The translations under genes and the position numbers were made by a program. 64,000 nt of DNA, taken from Marinactinospora thermotolerans DSM 45154. GTDB taxonomy: Bacteria; Actinomycetota; Actinomycetes; Streptosporangiales; Streptosporangiaceae. A model generated the notes under the pieces. It saw only the letters and a program-made list of their open reading frames with translations, had not been told where the DNA came from and ran no database searches. Numbering within the stretch: the first letter of the stretch is position 1; each line of letters starts with the position of its first letter. The stretch spans positions 124,001 to 188,000 of the forward strand of contig NZ_FUWS01000004.1 of assembly GCF_900167435.1 (NCBI RefSeq), written 5' to 3'. Shown piece by piece: positions 51,760 to 61,309 of this stretch.

Positions 51760-52280
51760 GGGGTTTCGGCGGTGGCGGTCAGGACCGCGCGGCCGAGGAG
51801 GTGGCCGGCGATGGTGAAGCCGAGGTACGCGGGGGTGGCACTGGCCGGGACGCCGATGGTCTCGGTGTCGAGGGCGTGCACCACGATGAAGTAGCGGTGC
51901 GGGCCGTGCCCCGCCGGCGGGGCCGCGCCGAGGTAACGCGCCACCCGGGCGTCGTTGGGCAGCTGGTAGGCACCGTCGGGGAGGCCGGAGCCGGTGTCGT
52001 CGCCCGCGCCTTCGGGCAGCTCGGTGACGGTGGCGGGGATGTCGGCCACGGCCCAGTGCCAGAACCCGGAGCCGGTCGGCGCGTCCGGGTCGTACACCGT
52101 GACGGCGTAGCTCTTCGTCCCTTCGGGGGCGCCGCTCCATGACAGCTGTGGCGAGATGTCCTTGCCGCCCGGGACGCCTGCGGACATCTGCTCGGCGGGC
52201 CAGGGAGCGCCGTCGGCCAGCGTGGTGCTGGTGACGGTGAAGGAGGGCACTTGGGGGAGACGGGCGAAGGGGTTGTTCAT
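51756..52280 (-). CDS. YbhB/YbcL-family (PEBP/Raf kinase inhibitor-like) protein
   Basis: A 174-residue phosphatidylethanolamine-binding-protein fold. Family motifs are DISPQLSWSGAPEGTKSYAV, VYDPDAPTGSGFWHWAVADI (the DPDAP and HW signature) and PPAGHGPHRYFIVVHALD, with a final TIAGHLLGRA. ATG 52280 is the start. In bacteria these proteins bind small phosphate or lipid ligands; functions are poorly defined. It heads a two-gene operon with the cupin and is divergent from the GntR gene across a palindrome. Confidence 0.93.
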   Translation of the reverse strand: MNNPFARLPQVPSFTVTSTTLADGAPWPAEQMSAGVPGGKDISPQLSWSGAPEGTKSYAVTVYDPDAPTGSGFWHWAVADIPATVTELPEGAGDDTGSGLPDGAYQLPNDARVARYLGAAPPAGHGPHRYFIVVHALDTETIGVPASATPAYLGFTIAGHLLGRAVLTATAETP

Positions 52281-52380
52281 GTCTGTTCCTTCATAGAGGT
52301 GGCGAAGGGCCGGCCGATGAGCCGGCATACGTGGACAGCGCCATCGGAAGCACCGTCCAGACATCATCGACTCTAACACG

Positions 52381-52394
52381 AATAATCGATTATT
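52381..52394. promoter_or_regulatory. 14-bp palindrome AATAATCGATTATT, GntR operator candidate
   Basis: A perfect palindrome of unusually A+T-rich sequence midway between the divergent PEBP and GntR genes, covering the likely promoters of both. Confidence 0.75.
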
Positions 52395-52418
52395 TTGCGG
52401 ATGGTCTATCATGAGGGC

Positions 52419-53111
52419 ATGACGCGGACGGTCGATCCCTCGACGAAACAGATGCTCTCCGAGCGTGTTCACACCCGGCTTCGGGAAGCGATCCTGAGGG
52501 GCGAGTACGCCCCCGGTGAGGCGCTCAAGCCGCAGCAACTGGCCCAGCAGCACCAGGTCAGCCTGGCCGTCGTGCGCGAGGCCCTGGTGCTGCTGGTCGG
52601 CGAGGGCATCGCGGTGCGGCTGCCCAACCGCGGCTTCGCCGTCCCCGACTTCTCCGACCGGCGATGGCAACAGATTGCGGAGGCCCGCCGTACGATCGAG
52701 CCGGTCATGCTGCGCCTGGCGATCGAGCGCGGTGACCTCGACTGGGAGGCGCGGGTGCGCGCGGCCCACCACCGCCTGGCCCGCACACGGCCGTACGCGC
52801 CGGAGGAAGGCGAGTACTACACCAGCGCGTGGTCGGAGGCGCACCGCCTCTTCCACCGGACGCTGCTGGAGGGGTGCGGCAACCCCGTGCTGCTGGACAC
52901 GTTCGACAGGCTGTGGACGGCCGGCGAGCTGGCCCGCCGCTGGTCGGCGCAGCGCACGCCCGACCGCGACGGCGTCGCGGAGCACCGTCGCCTGGAGGAA
53001 GCTGCGCTGGCCCGTGACGCCGACACCGCCACCGAGGTGCTGGTCCAGCACCTGACGCTGACCGTCGCCGCCCTCACATCCGCGCCCGACCAGGTCGGGC
53101 GACGGTCGTGA
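52419..53111 (+). CDS. GntR/FadR-type regulator with FCD domain
   Basis: A 230-residue GntR-family protein. The winged HTH spans residues 14-75 (RVHTRLREAILRGEYAPGEA, then HQVSLAVVREALVLLVGEG). The C-terminal FCD ligand domain carries the metal/ligand His and Asp residues around ARRTIEPVMLRLAIERGDLD and WSEAHRLFHRTLLEGCGNPV. ATG 52419 follows ATGAGGGC; an earlier in-frame ATG at 52401 is less likely. It very probably represses the divergent PEBP-cupin operon through the palindrome. Confidence 0.9.
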   Translation: MTRTVDPSTKQMLSERVHTRLREAILRGEYAPGEALKPQQLAQQHQVSLAVVREALVLLVGEGIAVRLPNRGFAVPDFSDRRWQQIAEARRTIEPVMLRLAIERGDLDWEARVRAAHHRLARTRPYAPEEGEYYTSAWSEAHRLFHRTLLEGCGNPVLLDTFDRLWTAGELARRWSAQRTPDRDGVAEHRRLEEAALARDADTATEVLVQHLTLTVAALTSAPDQVGRRS

Positions 53112-53154
53112 CCTTCCACGGGCAGCGGTTGGGGAAGCCGAAGTAGCCGGCCCG

Positions 53155-53270
53155 CTCAACGCCGCCGTCCCTTGACGGCCGTGCCGCCGACAACCACCGC
53201 GGCCCACATGACCTCGTTCGCCTCGCCCCGGAAGTCGGTGACAAAGTGGAACGAGAGATGCCGCGTATGC
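53155..53270 (-). pseudogene. Possible C-terminal gene fragment
   Basis: The minus strand from about 53260 to the TGA at 53155 encodes HLSFHFVTDFRGEANEVMWA, then AVVVGGTAVKGRRR. Codon bias is coding-like, but no start or upstream domain is seen and I do not recognise the family. Confidence 0.25.
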
Positions 53271-53489
53271 CCGCCTCCCTGGGGGGGGAGACGATGGGCG
53301 ACCGGCATCAGAACGAAAGGTCCCGTTGGTGGACCTGGAGGGGGCGGCGCAGCGCGGATGGTCGTTCCGATGCGCCTGAGCCGCGTGTTTGGACTGACCA
53401 GCCCGCTGTATCGGGTGTAGCTCGGTAACGGTCTGGTCTTTGGTGGGGTTCGTCCTCCGGGCGGGTCCTCCTTTCCGGGGCCGCGCCGG
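53271..53489. other. Intergenic, no gene seen
   Basis: No supported frame or repeat. Confidence 0.5.
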
Positions 53490-53870
53490 TTGTGTCCTCG
53501 AGTGGTGAGGAGGCCGCCGTCCACGGTCGGTACGCCGGGTCGCCGTCGCGGGCGGAGCTGGAGAAGCCGTTCTTTCTGGACGCCGCCTGCCGGGGTCCGC
53601 GCTGCAGGTGACCACGGCGCGGTTCGTGGGCCGCTTCCTGTTCGATCCGGTGGATGTGCCGACCGAGGTGGTGGACTACCTGGCGACCCGACTGCAGATC
53701 GCCGATGCCTCGGCGGCCAAGGTCGACGCCGAGCAGCGGCAGACGCCGTTCGACCATCAGGAGGAGGTCGGGAAGGCCCATGGGCTGCGGCACTTCGCCG
53801 AGGCCGAGTTCGCGGCGTGGGTGGATACGGGACACCGGGGACGGCGCGGCCGCCCGACGCGCCTTTTCGC
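53490..53870 (+). pseudogene. Tn3-family transposase relic (DUF4158 region)
   Basis: Two pieces in different frames match the N-terminal DUF4158 domain of Tn3-type transposases: SPSRAELEKPFFLDAA near 53535, then after a small deletion TARFVGRFLFDPVDVPTEVV, DYLATRLQIADAS, HQEEVGKAHGLRHFAEAEFA (53611-53825). The catalytic DDE domain, about 700 residues, is gone. No terminal inverted repeats were recognised. Confidence 0.75.
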
Positions 53871-54103
53871 TCCGATGCCGGTCGACCTCCGTCCCCGGCC
53901 ATACGAGGGCGGGGCGATTCCGCGGCCCGGCGAGCGTGGAGTGGGGAGCGCCGTCGCGGCCTGGTTTCCCCGGCGGACCTCGCGCCGTGCCTCCCGGGTG
54001 GACCGCCCCGCCCCATCCGGCCAGCCCATCCTGAAGCACTAGATCATTTTCCTAAAAGCATTAGCCTTCTGTATAGTCGTTTATGGAAGTTGAGGGAAGT
54101 GTT
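53871..54103. other. Intergenic with promoter-like TATAGT
   Basis: TATAGT at 54072-54077 in an A+T-rich patch is a good -10; transcription would start near ATG 54083 of the TetR gene. Confidence 0.45.
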
Positions 54104-54673
54104 ATGCCACGAGCGGGACTCACCACGGAACGACTGACCAGAGCGGGGGCGGAGCTGGCCGACGAGGTCGGTTTCGACCAGGTCACCGTCTCGGCGCTGG
54201 CCAGGCGGTTCGACGTCAAGGTCGCGAGCCTGTACTCACACCTGAGGAACTCTCAGGACCTCAGGACCAGGATCGCCCTGCTCGCCCTGGAGGAACTCGC
54301 CGATCGCGCCGCCGAGGCCCTGGCCGGCCGGGCCGGCAAGGACGCCCTGACGGCCCTCGCGAACGTCTACCGCGACTACGCCCGCGAACACCCCGGACGC
54401 TACGCCGCGGCCCAGTTCCGCCTGGACCCGGAGACGGCGGCCGCCAGCGCCGGGGTCAGGCACGCCCAGATGACCCGGGCGATCCTGCGCGGCTACGACC
54501 TGGCCGAACCGGAGCAGACCCACGCGGTCCGGCTCCTGGGCAGCGTCTTCCACGGTTACGTGTCCCTGGAGATGGGGGGAGGGTTCAGCCACAGCGCGCC
54601 CGACACCCAGGAGACGTGGACACGGACCCTGGACGCCCTCGACACCCTGTTGCGGAACTGGCCCGCTGCCTGA
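54104..54673 (+). CDS. TetR/AcrR regulator with WHG-type C-terminal domain
   Basis: A 189-residue repressor: HTH TTERLTRAGAELADEVGFDQ, then ARRFDVKVASLYSHLRNSQD (residues 5-48), and a C-terminal domain with SVFHGYVSLEMGGGFSHSAP, the WHG/TetR_C_33 pattern. ATG 54104 follows GAGGGAAG. The in-frame ATG 54083 would be leaderless behind TATAGT. It precedes the SGNH esterase gene by 81 bp in the same direction and is likely its regulator. Confidence 0.88.
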   Translation: MPRAGLTTERLTRAGAELADEVGFDQVTVSALARRFDVKVASLYSHLRNSQDLRTRIALLALEELADRAAEALAGRAGKDALTALANVYRDYAREHPGRYAAAQFRLDPETAAASAGVRHAQMTRAILRGYDLAEPEQTHAVRLLGSVFHGYVSLEMGGGFSHSAPDTQETWTRTLDALDTLLRNWPAA

Positions 54674-54754
54674 CCGTGACGCGCGCCCGGCACGGCCCCG
54701 TGCCGACGTGGCGAACCAGAGCGACCCGAACGATCTCGAACAGCAGGCGACACG

Positions 54755-55915
54755 ATGCACATCACCACACCCGTCACCACCGATCTCCTCCGCGGCGCGC
54801 TCGACCTGGAGCACACCGAACGCGGTGTGCTCCCACACCGGTTGCCCTCCTGGGCCCGGGCCCAGTGCGCCGACCCGCAACTGGCCATGGCGGAGTCCCA
54901 GCCCTCGGGGGTGCGCCTGGCCTTCCGCACCAGGGCCACCGTCGTGGAACTCGACACGCTTGCCACCAAACGCGCCTACGTGGGCGCCCCTCCCCGCCCG
55001 GACGGCGTATACGACCTGGTCATCGACGGCCGTCTCAGCGACCAGGCCGTCGTGGACGGCGGAAACACCCTGTCCATCGACATGGTCACCGGCAGCGTCG
55101 AGAAACGGCCCGGGCCGGCCGGCACCGTGCGGTTCGCCGGTCTGCCCGACCGCGTCAAGGACGTCGAGGTCTGGCTCCCGCACAACGAGACCACCGAGCT
55201 CCTCGCCCTGCGCACCGATGCCCCCGTCGCGCCCGTGCCGGACCGGGGGCGGCGGGTGTGGCTGCACCATGGCAGTTCGATCAGTCACGGCTCCGACGCC
55301 GCCAGTCCCACCACCACCTGGCCCGCACTCGCCGCGTCCCTCGGCTCCGTGGAACTGGTCAACCTCGGTCTGGGCGGCAGCGCCCTGCTCGACCCCTTCA
55401 CCGCGCGCACCATACGGGACGTCCCCGCCGACCTGATCAGCCTCAAAATCGGTATCAACATCGTCAACGTGGACCTGATGAGGCTGCGCGCCTTCACCCC
55501 CGCGGTCCACGGTTTCCTCGACACCGTCCGCGAGGGGCACCCCACCACGCCCCTGCTGGTCGTCTCTCCGATCCACTGCCCCACCCACGAGGACACCCCA
55601 GGCCCCGGCGCCCCGGTCTTCACCGACGGGAAGGTGGAGTTCCGGGCCGTGGGCGACCCGGCGGAGCGCGCCGCGGGCAAGCTGACGCTCACCGTCATCC
55701 GCGGGGAACTCGCCCGCATCGTCGAGCAGCGGGCCGCCGACGATCCGAACCTGTACTACCTCGACGGCCGTGACCTCTACGGCGAGGCGGACTTCGCCGA
55801 GCTGCCGCTCCCCGACGGGCTCCACCCGGACGCGGCCACCCACCGCCGCATCGGCGAACGCTTCGCCGACCTCGCTTTCGGCGCCGGCGGTCCGTTCGCC
55901 CCCCGGCACCCCTGA
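54755..55915 (+). CDS. SGNH/GDSL hydrolase with N-terminal jelly-roll domain
   Basis: A 386-residue esterase. Residues 1-170 form a beta-rich accessory domain. The SGNH blocks follow: GSSISHG (Ser about 175), NLGLGGSALLDP (Gly), LKIGINIVN (Asn) and DGLHPDAATH (Asp, His). This GxSxxHG variant is typical of the SGNH_hydro_N family. Cytoplasmic; no signal peptide. It probably hydrolyses acyl or acetyl esters of sugars. It follows a TetR regulator, which suggests substrate-induced expression. Confidence 0.9.
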   Translation: MHITTPVTTDLLRGALDLEHTERGVLPHRLPSWARAQCADPQLAMAESQPSGVRLAFRTRATVVELDTLATKRAYVGAPPRPDGVYDLVIDGRLSDQAVVDGGNTLSIDMVTGSVEKRPGPAGTVRFAGLPDRVKDVEVWLPHNETTELLALRTDAPVAPVPDRGRRVWLHHGSSISHGSDAASPTTTWPALAASLGSVELVNLGLGGSALLDPFTARTIRDVPADLISLKIGINIVNVDLMRLRAFTPAVHGFLDTVREGHPTTPLLVVSPIHCPTHEDTPGPGAPVFTDGKVEFRAVGDPAERAAGKLTLTVIRGELARIVEQRAADDPNLYYLDGRDLYGEADFAELPLPDGLHPDAATHRRIGERFADLAFGAGGPFAPRHP

Positions 55916-56290
55916 GGGGAGCACCGCGAAATCCGGGGGAGCGGCGTTTCGAAGGCGCCGCCCCTTCCCGCCCGACGGCGCGACCGGCCGATGGGCGCCC
56001 CCGCGCGTCCCGTTCGAAGCCGTCTGCCCCGGCCAAGCGCGGTCCGGTGGACGGGGTGGGCAGAAGGGGACCGCGGTGGTCTGCGACGCCCCACGGGGCG
56101 AAGGCGCCTGCCGCCGGCTCCACGGCCGTGGCCGGGAATCCCCTTCTCCTCGACGCCCGGTGGCCTCCCGCCACGGCGCGATGCCGTCACCGCTGCCCCG
56201 GACCCGTCCACGGAGCGTCGTCCCGGGGTGCAGGCCGCCGGCACCGGTGGTGCTGGCACCGAAGGCGCGAGAACCCCGTCGCCACGGTCA
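55916..56290. other. Intergenic, no gene supported
   Basis: 375 bp without supported frames between convergent genes. Confidence 0.5.
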
Positions 56291-56326
56291 CGCCCCCGCC
56301 CCGGCAGGTGCCGGAGGGCGGGGGCG
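56291..56326 (-). terminator. Hairpin terminator after the phosphotransferase gene
   Basis: CGCCCCCGCCC and GGGCGGGGGCG form perfect 11-bp arms around 14 nt, 4 bp beyond the minus-strand stop. Confidence 0.7.
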
Positions 56327-56330
56327 GGGC

Positions 56331-57290
56331 TCACCCGTGTCGGCCGACCACGCCGCCGGCGAACGGCATCGCCCGCCACTGCTCGATGGACGGTTCCAGG
56401 TATCCCAGCAACGAGGGAAGCTGCGAAGTGAGCGTGAGACAGGCGATGACCCGCAGCATCCCCACGGCGTTCACGAAACCCAGGACGTCGCCGTTCAACG
56501 TCCTCATGCCGTTGCGCCGCGCGCCACGGTCGTAGGCGGATTCGAGGGCGGGGCCGAGCGCGGCCAGGTCCCATTCGACGGGACCCAACGTGACCAGCTC
56601 GAAGTCGGAGTAGAGGTCCCCGTCCACCCCGGGGAAGATGTTCGCGGGCGGAGAGTCGCCGTGGACGGGCTGGACGTCGATCCCCGGAAACGCCTCCTCG
56701 AACGCCGCGCGCGAGCGGACGAGGGGTTCCAGAACCTGCCACTCTCGGCGCGCGCGGTCCAGATCATCCGGGCCGATGAGGTCGCGACGCTTGTCGAGCA
56801 GGGTGAGGCTTTCCGCGACGAACTCGGGTTCGGCCGACGACAGGAACGACAGCCGGCCGGGGTAGTCGCGCATCGCGGCGTGCAGGTCGGCGACGCTCTC
56901 GGAGTTCGCCTCGTAGTCGGGCTCCCCCTCCCGCCTCTCCTCGACGAACCGCCAGAACGTCATCGAGAACCCGTCGCGCTGAACAGGTTCTCGGGGCACG
57001 AGGGGGCTGGGAGGGATCACGGGAGTTCCCCGCGCCGCGAGCCACCGCGTCACGTCCAGTTCCGCCCGCTGGCGGTGCGCCAGGGAGGCGAGGTCCGTGC
57101 AGTGCGGCAGGACGGTGGGCACCCGGGCCACGACCGGTGAGGGGGCGAGGTGGACGACGACGGAGAAGAGATCATGGAGCACCACGGCGTCGGTCACGGC
57201 GAGCCCGAGATCACGCCCCGCCCCGACCGCGGCGTCGACCGCGGCGGAGGTGCGGCGGGCGATCTGCGATGGTGTCACGGAATCGGTCAT
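56331..57290 (-). CDS. APH-family phosphotransferase
   Basis: A 319-residue APH-fold protein. The catalytic loop is VHGDSPPANIF (about residue 211) and the metal site is SDFELVTLGPVEWDLA, slightly divergent from canonical APHs. The nucleotide-binding lobe lacks an obvious Gly-rich loop. The substrate is unknown; it may be a metabolite kinase. It is followed at 57490 on the same strand by the true streptomycin-type APH(3''), but the two share little beyond the catalytic motifs. Confidence 0.8.
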   Translation of the reverse strand: MTDSVTPSQIARRTSAAVDAAVGAGRDLGLAVTDAVVLHDLFSVVVHLAPSPVVARVPTVLPHCTDLASLAHRQRAELDVTRWLAARGTPVIPPSPLVPREPVQRDGFSMTFWRFVEERREGEPDYEANSESVADLHAAMRDYPGRLSFLSSAEPEFVAESLTLLDKRRDLIGPDDLDRARREWQVLEPLVRSRAAFEEAFPGIDVQPVHGDSPPANIFPGVDGDLYSDFELVTLGPVEWDLAALGPALESAYDRGARRNGMRTLNGDVLGFVNAVGMLRVIACLTLTSQLPSLLGYLEPSIEQWRAMPFAGGVVGRHG

Positions 57291-57489
57291 GGGGTGATCG
57301 TTCCATGCCGCGGCGCGGGAGTGACGGCGGCTCCCGGGGCGCGGTACTCACCGGTTCGGGTTCCTCGGCGCCCCGACGAGCCGTCGAACGCCGGGGGCGA
57401 ATCCCGGGGCGTGTTGTCCCGGCCGTCTCGGCGGGCTCGGACGGCCGGAGGACACCGCCGGGTCCACCCCGGCCGACACCTCGATCCCC

Positions 57490-58296
57490 TCACCCCCAGG
57501 TGAGGGGATCGAGGTGGAGGTAGAACCGTTCCCGGTCACGGTCGAGGACGAGGCCGTACCGATCGGCGAAGTCCTTCTCGGCCGCCTCCGCCTGCCGTTC
57601 GTCGTCCCACCTCTCCCGGGCGGTGGCGAGGAGGAGCGCGATGTCGGCGTAGGGGTCGGCCCGTCCGAGCCGCCCCAGGTCGATGAAGCCGGCCACGTCC
57701 AGGGTCTCCGGATCGAGGATGATGTTGGGCAGGCACAGGTCCCCGTGGCAGACGACACTCTCGTCGGCCTCCTGCTCCAGGCGGTGTCCGAGCTGTGGCT
57801 CCAACCGCGCGAGCAGCCGCTCGGGTGGGGTCCGCTGCTGTTCCACGGGCAGGAACTCCGGGTTGACCGCGCCCCGCGCCACAACGTCACGGGCCGCGGC
57901 GAACATGCGGGTGAGGTCCCGGGAGAACGGACAGCGGGACGGGGGAAGGTCGTGCAGCCGGCGTACGGCGTCCGTGATCGTCCCCCACGCCGCCCGGAGC
58001 CTCGAAGCGGAGAGGGTGTCGGCGCCCACTCCCCGGACGGCGCTGGTGACCAGGCAGGCCCCTTCGTCGGTGGCCCGCCAGTCGAGCACGCGTGGTCCGG
58101 GAACCGCCTGCGCGCTCAGCCACTCGACCCGATCGCGCTCCGCCTCCAACGAGACCGCCTGGTCGCCCCGGACGCACTTGGCGTACCGCGACCCGTCAGC
58201 GGAGCGGAAGACGGCGGCCCCCGACTCGCCCACCGTCACCGCCGTCCAGCCGTCGCCGGGCAACCGCGCCCACGGGGGAGGGACCGATTCGACCAT
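57490..58296 (-). CDS. aph(3'')-I: Streptomycin 3''-phosphotransferase, APH(3'')-I family
   Basis: A 268-residue enzyme that matches StrA/AphE-type APH(3''), which phosphorylates the 3''-OH of streptomycin using ATP. Diagnostic positions are VGESGAAVFRSADGSRYAK at the N-terminus, LEAERDRVEWLSAQ, GAVNPEFLPVEQQRTPPERL, the catalytic VVCHGDLCLPNIILD, IDLGRLGRADPYADIALLLA and the C-terminal FYLHLDPLTWG, which family members share almost exactly. ATG 58296. Full length and intact. It is likely to confer streptomycin resistance. Confidence 0.93.
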   Translation of the reverse strand: MVESVPPPWARLPGDGWTAVTVGESGAAVFRSADGSRYAKCVRGDQAVSLEAERDRVEWLSAQAVPGPRVLDWRATDEGACLVTSAVRGVGADTLSASRLRAAWGTITDAVRRLHDLPPSRCPFSRDLTRMFAAARDVVARGAVNPEFLPVEQQRTPPERLLARLEPQLGHRLEQEADESVVCHGDLCLPNIILDPETLDVAGFIDLGRLGRADPYADIALLLATARERWDDERQAEAAEKDFADRYGLVLDRDRERFYLHLDPLTWG

Positions 58297-59038
58297 GGCC
58301 GTCAGCCTAGCGCCCAAGCGTCCCGCCTCGACGGTCGACGTGGGAACCCGCGACCCCCTCGACAAGGGGGAGCGGTCGTCCGGTCGGCCTCGACCGTGGT
58401 GAGGCGAACCCTTGACGTCCGCGTGCCGACGTTTCCCGCCCGGTCCCGATGACGCAAGGACTCCCGGGTTCCTCCGCTTTGGGGAGAACACCGCCCGAGC
58501 GTCCCCCTCACAGCACCGGCCAGGCGGAGCGGGCGTGTTCGAGCGGTCTCGCCCCCGCTCACCGATCGGCCCGGTCTCAGACCCACGCCGGCGCCGCGGT
58601 GGCCGCCTGGAGTACCGGAGCCGTCGCGGCGGGACGGGCGCGGCCCTACCCGGCCGGCGGTCCAAGGCGACGCGAGTGGAACAGCGCTTACACGCCTGTC
58701 GGGCCGGCACCGCCGCGTTTCCACGGCGTGGTCGGTGTCCGCACCGTGTTCGGGAGGGTCTCCTCGCCCACCGCTGAAGCGGTGTCCTGGGGCCGCGCCC
58801 TGGACGGCCCCAGGCCGGGGCTGCGCCGCCGACCTGCCGTCCGTCTCCTGCGGGGCCACCTCGACCAGCGATCGAGTTGGTGTCGGTGCCCGGTTTGGGG
58901 AAGCGCCCACGCGGCCCGCCCATCCGCGCGCAATGCCCTCACCGTGGCCGTTCGCCCCCGGGCCCGGGCAGCGCCCATCTTCGAGGCGGGCCTTCTCACG
59001 TGGGAACCTCCCTGCCGGGACCAGGAGGGGCATCCCGG
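58297..59038. other. Intergenic, about 740 bp, no gene supported
   Basis: Long frames on both strands lack coding bias and family resemblance. No RNA gene was seen. Confidence 0.45.
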
Positions 59039-59341
59039 TCAACCGCCCTGGAAGGCCGCTCCCGGATCCGACGCCGAGGTGGGGAGGAAGCCCTGGAAGA
59101 CCCACGTGTAGCGGTCGTCCTCGCTCTCGGGGCCGTAGAGCGCGCGGGGGTTCTCGTCCTCGCCCTCGGGCTGCTCGGGCACTCCCACCCCGTCCGGCAC
59201 CAACAGCATGACACCCAGCTCGTCCAGCGGGACGCCCTCGATCTCATTGCGGTTGTAGACCTTGTCCAGGCTTTTCCCGGCCCAGTAGGGCGGACCGCCA
59301 CGCAGGCGGATGCTCACGTAGTCGTCGGTCATGTCTGCCAT
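59039..59341 (-). CDS. Hypothetical acidic protein, 100 aa
   Basis: I do not recognise this protein. It starts MADMTDDYVSIRLRGGPPYW and contains DELGVMLLVPDGVGVPEQPE and WVFQGFLPTSASD. It is strongly acidic, soluble and beta-rich by appearance. ATG 59341 follows AGGATCG; ATG 59332 is possible. It is a single gene. Confidence 0.65.
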   Translation of the reverse strand: MADMTDDYVSIRLRGGPPYWAGKSLDKVYNRNEIEGVPLDELGVMLLVPDGVGVPEQPEGEDENPRALYGPESEDDRYTWVFQGFLPTSASDPGAAFQGG

Positions 59342-60216
59342 GAAGCGATCCTGCCGCGCTCGACGTTGGTCCGCAGGCGTTCCCGGCAACGAGGCTGGCC
59401 GATCCCGGCCGGTGAGCGGGAGCGGGGCCGATGAAGGGGGCGGGCCGGGGTGTGACCGCCGATCGCCTGGCCGGCCACCGGGTGGCGGCCGGATTCAGGG
59501 GACAGGAATCCGAGTCGGCGCGGATCGTGGCCGGGCGAGCACATGGCGGACGCGAGGTGCGCCGACGTCGGTCCGGTGATCTCGGGTCCCCCTGCCGTCG
59601 AGGACCGGTCCGGGCTCTTGGCGGTGGCCTCCCCGCCCCGCGTGAGGCGGGCGCGGCCCCGTTGGGCCTGGGGGCGGACCATCAACGGAACCCCGTTCCA
59701 AGGGGTTCGCCTCTGCCCGCGGCATCTGGGGCATGGCGGTGGGGTTCCGCGCAGATGAGCAGGCGGGGAGGTCAGGGGGCTCGGGGGCGTGACCGCAGGC
59801 CTTGCCGGCGAAGACACGGGTGTCCCCGGCCGCAGGGAGGGGGCGAGCCGACGTCGAGCGCTGACCCTGGGGAGAGCCGGGCGTGCCCGATCAGCGCCCC
59901 GCCGACGGCCGGGGCGAGCGGGTCATCGGGTGGGACGAGGACGGCGTCCAACCGGAGAGCGCGGGAGAAACGCCGCCCCCGCTTGTCGGACACCCGGGGT
60001 TTCCGGCCACGTTTTCTCGACGCTTTGCCGATGCTCGACCTGCCCGCGTCGATCGTTTCCGAGGGCGAAGAGCGGTTCTTCCACCAGCCGCCGGCCCAAG
60101 CGCGCGTCACGGGCTGCTTCGCGGATCGCCGAGGCTTCGGGAAACCCGGGCAGGATAGAGTCGATCCGTCCATGTGATCACCGACGCCTTGGGGTCGGTG
60201 CGCCGAGGAGCCGTCA
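59342..60216. other. Intergenic, 875 bp, no gene supported
   Basis: No frame on either strand resembles a known protein. Lower G+C occurs near 60000-60180, before the next start. Confidence 0.45.
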
Positions 60217-61290
60217 ATGCGCCGCTTCGATTCCACGTACGCGGCGCGGCTCGCCGCCTATGAGACCGTGGCCGCTCGTCTGTCGTTGTCGAGCGACCGG
60301 CGGCTCGGTGACGTCGTGGCGTCGGCCGCCGCGGTCGGATCCGGCATCGGCGGCAGGTCCGCGGAAGTGGACATCGACGGGACGCGGGTCTTCGTCAAGA
60401 GGGTGCCGTTGACCGACGTCGAGGCCCGGCCGGAAAACGTCCGGTCCACGGCGAACCTCTTCGGCCTGCCGTTGTTCTACCAGTACGGAGTGGGGTCGGC
60501 CGGGTTCGGTGCCTGGCGGGAGCTGGCGGTCCATACCATGACCAGCGCCTGGGTCCTGGACGGGGAGCACGAGGGGTTCCCCCTGATGTACCACTGGCGT
60601 GTCCTGCCCGATTCCCCTCCCGAGGGTTTCGTGGACGAGTTCGGCGGCATCGACGGCGCGGTCGCCCACTGGGAGGGCTCACCGGCCGTGCGCGAACGGC
60701 TGGAGGCCATCGGCCGTTCCTCCCACAGCCTGGTGCTTTTCCTTGAGCACGTGCCGCAGACCCTCGGCGCGTGGCTGAGCGAACACCGGGAGAACGCGGC
60801 GCCGGCCGGTGCCGGCTCTCCCTGTCCGCGGGTGGAGGACGCCTTGGCGCGGGGAGCGGCGTTCATGAGCTCTCACGGGCTCGTGCACTTCGACGCCCAT
60901 TTCAACAACCTCCTGACCGACGGACAACTGATCTGCTTCGCGGACTTCGGACTGGCGCTGAGCTCGGACTTCGAGCTCTCAGCAGCCGAGAGGCGGTTCC
61001 TTTCGGATCATCTCGCCTACGACCGCCACTACATCGCGAGCCATCTGCTCCACCACCTCGTCGACCGCCTTCGGGGCGATGTGGAAAGAGACGTGTTCCT
61101 GCACAAGTGGAGCGCGGGGCGCAGGCCCGGCGGTGTTCCACCGGAGACCGCGGCGATCATCGAGCGGCATGTCCGAAGCACCGTTGTCCTGGACGACTTC
61201 CACCGCCGGCTGCTCACGGAGAGCAAGCAGACACCCTTTCCGGCCGCCGAGCTCGACCGTGCCGCGGCCGCCGGGGCAGCACGCGGTTGA
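60217..61290 (+). CDS. Protein-kinase-fold protein of unknown substrate
   Basis: A 357-residue protein with a kinase-like C-lobe: the catalytic loop GLVHFDAHFNNLLTDG (His-x-Asp...Asn) and the metal motif CFADFGLALSSDFELS. The N-lobe has VFVKRVPLTDVEARPENVRS with a plausible ATP-binding Lys. It belongs to the wider APH/ChoK/kinase clan, but no close family is recognised. ATG 60217 follows GAGGAG. Phosphotransfer to a small molecule or protein is inferred. Confidence 0.8.
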   Translation: MRRFDSTYAARLAAYETVAARLSLSSDRRLGDVVASAAAVGSGIGGRSAEVDIDGTRVFVKRVPLTDVEARPENVRSTANLFGLPLFYQYGVGSAGFGAWRELAVHTMTSAWVLDGEHEGFPLMYHWRVLPDSPPEGFVDEFGGIDGAVAHWEGSPAVRERLEAIGRSSHSLVLFLEHVPQTLGAWLSEHRENAAPAGAGSPCPRVEDALARGAAFMSSHGLVHFDAHFNNLLTDGQLICFADFGLALSSDFELSAAERRFLSDHLAYDRHYIASHLLHHLVDRLRGDVERDVFLHKWSAGRRPGGVPPETAAIIERHVRSTVVLDDFHRRLLTESKQTPFPAAELDRAAAAGAARG

Positions 61291-61309
61291 GGGATCCGGA
61301 TCTCCCTCC

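Noticed and set aside
58297-59038. Genes in the long gap after APH(3'')
   Set aside because: Frames on both strands lack codon bias, SD and family motifs.
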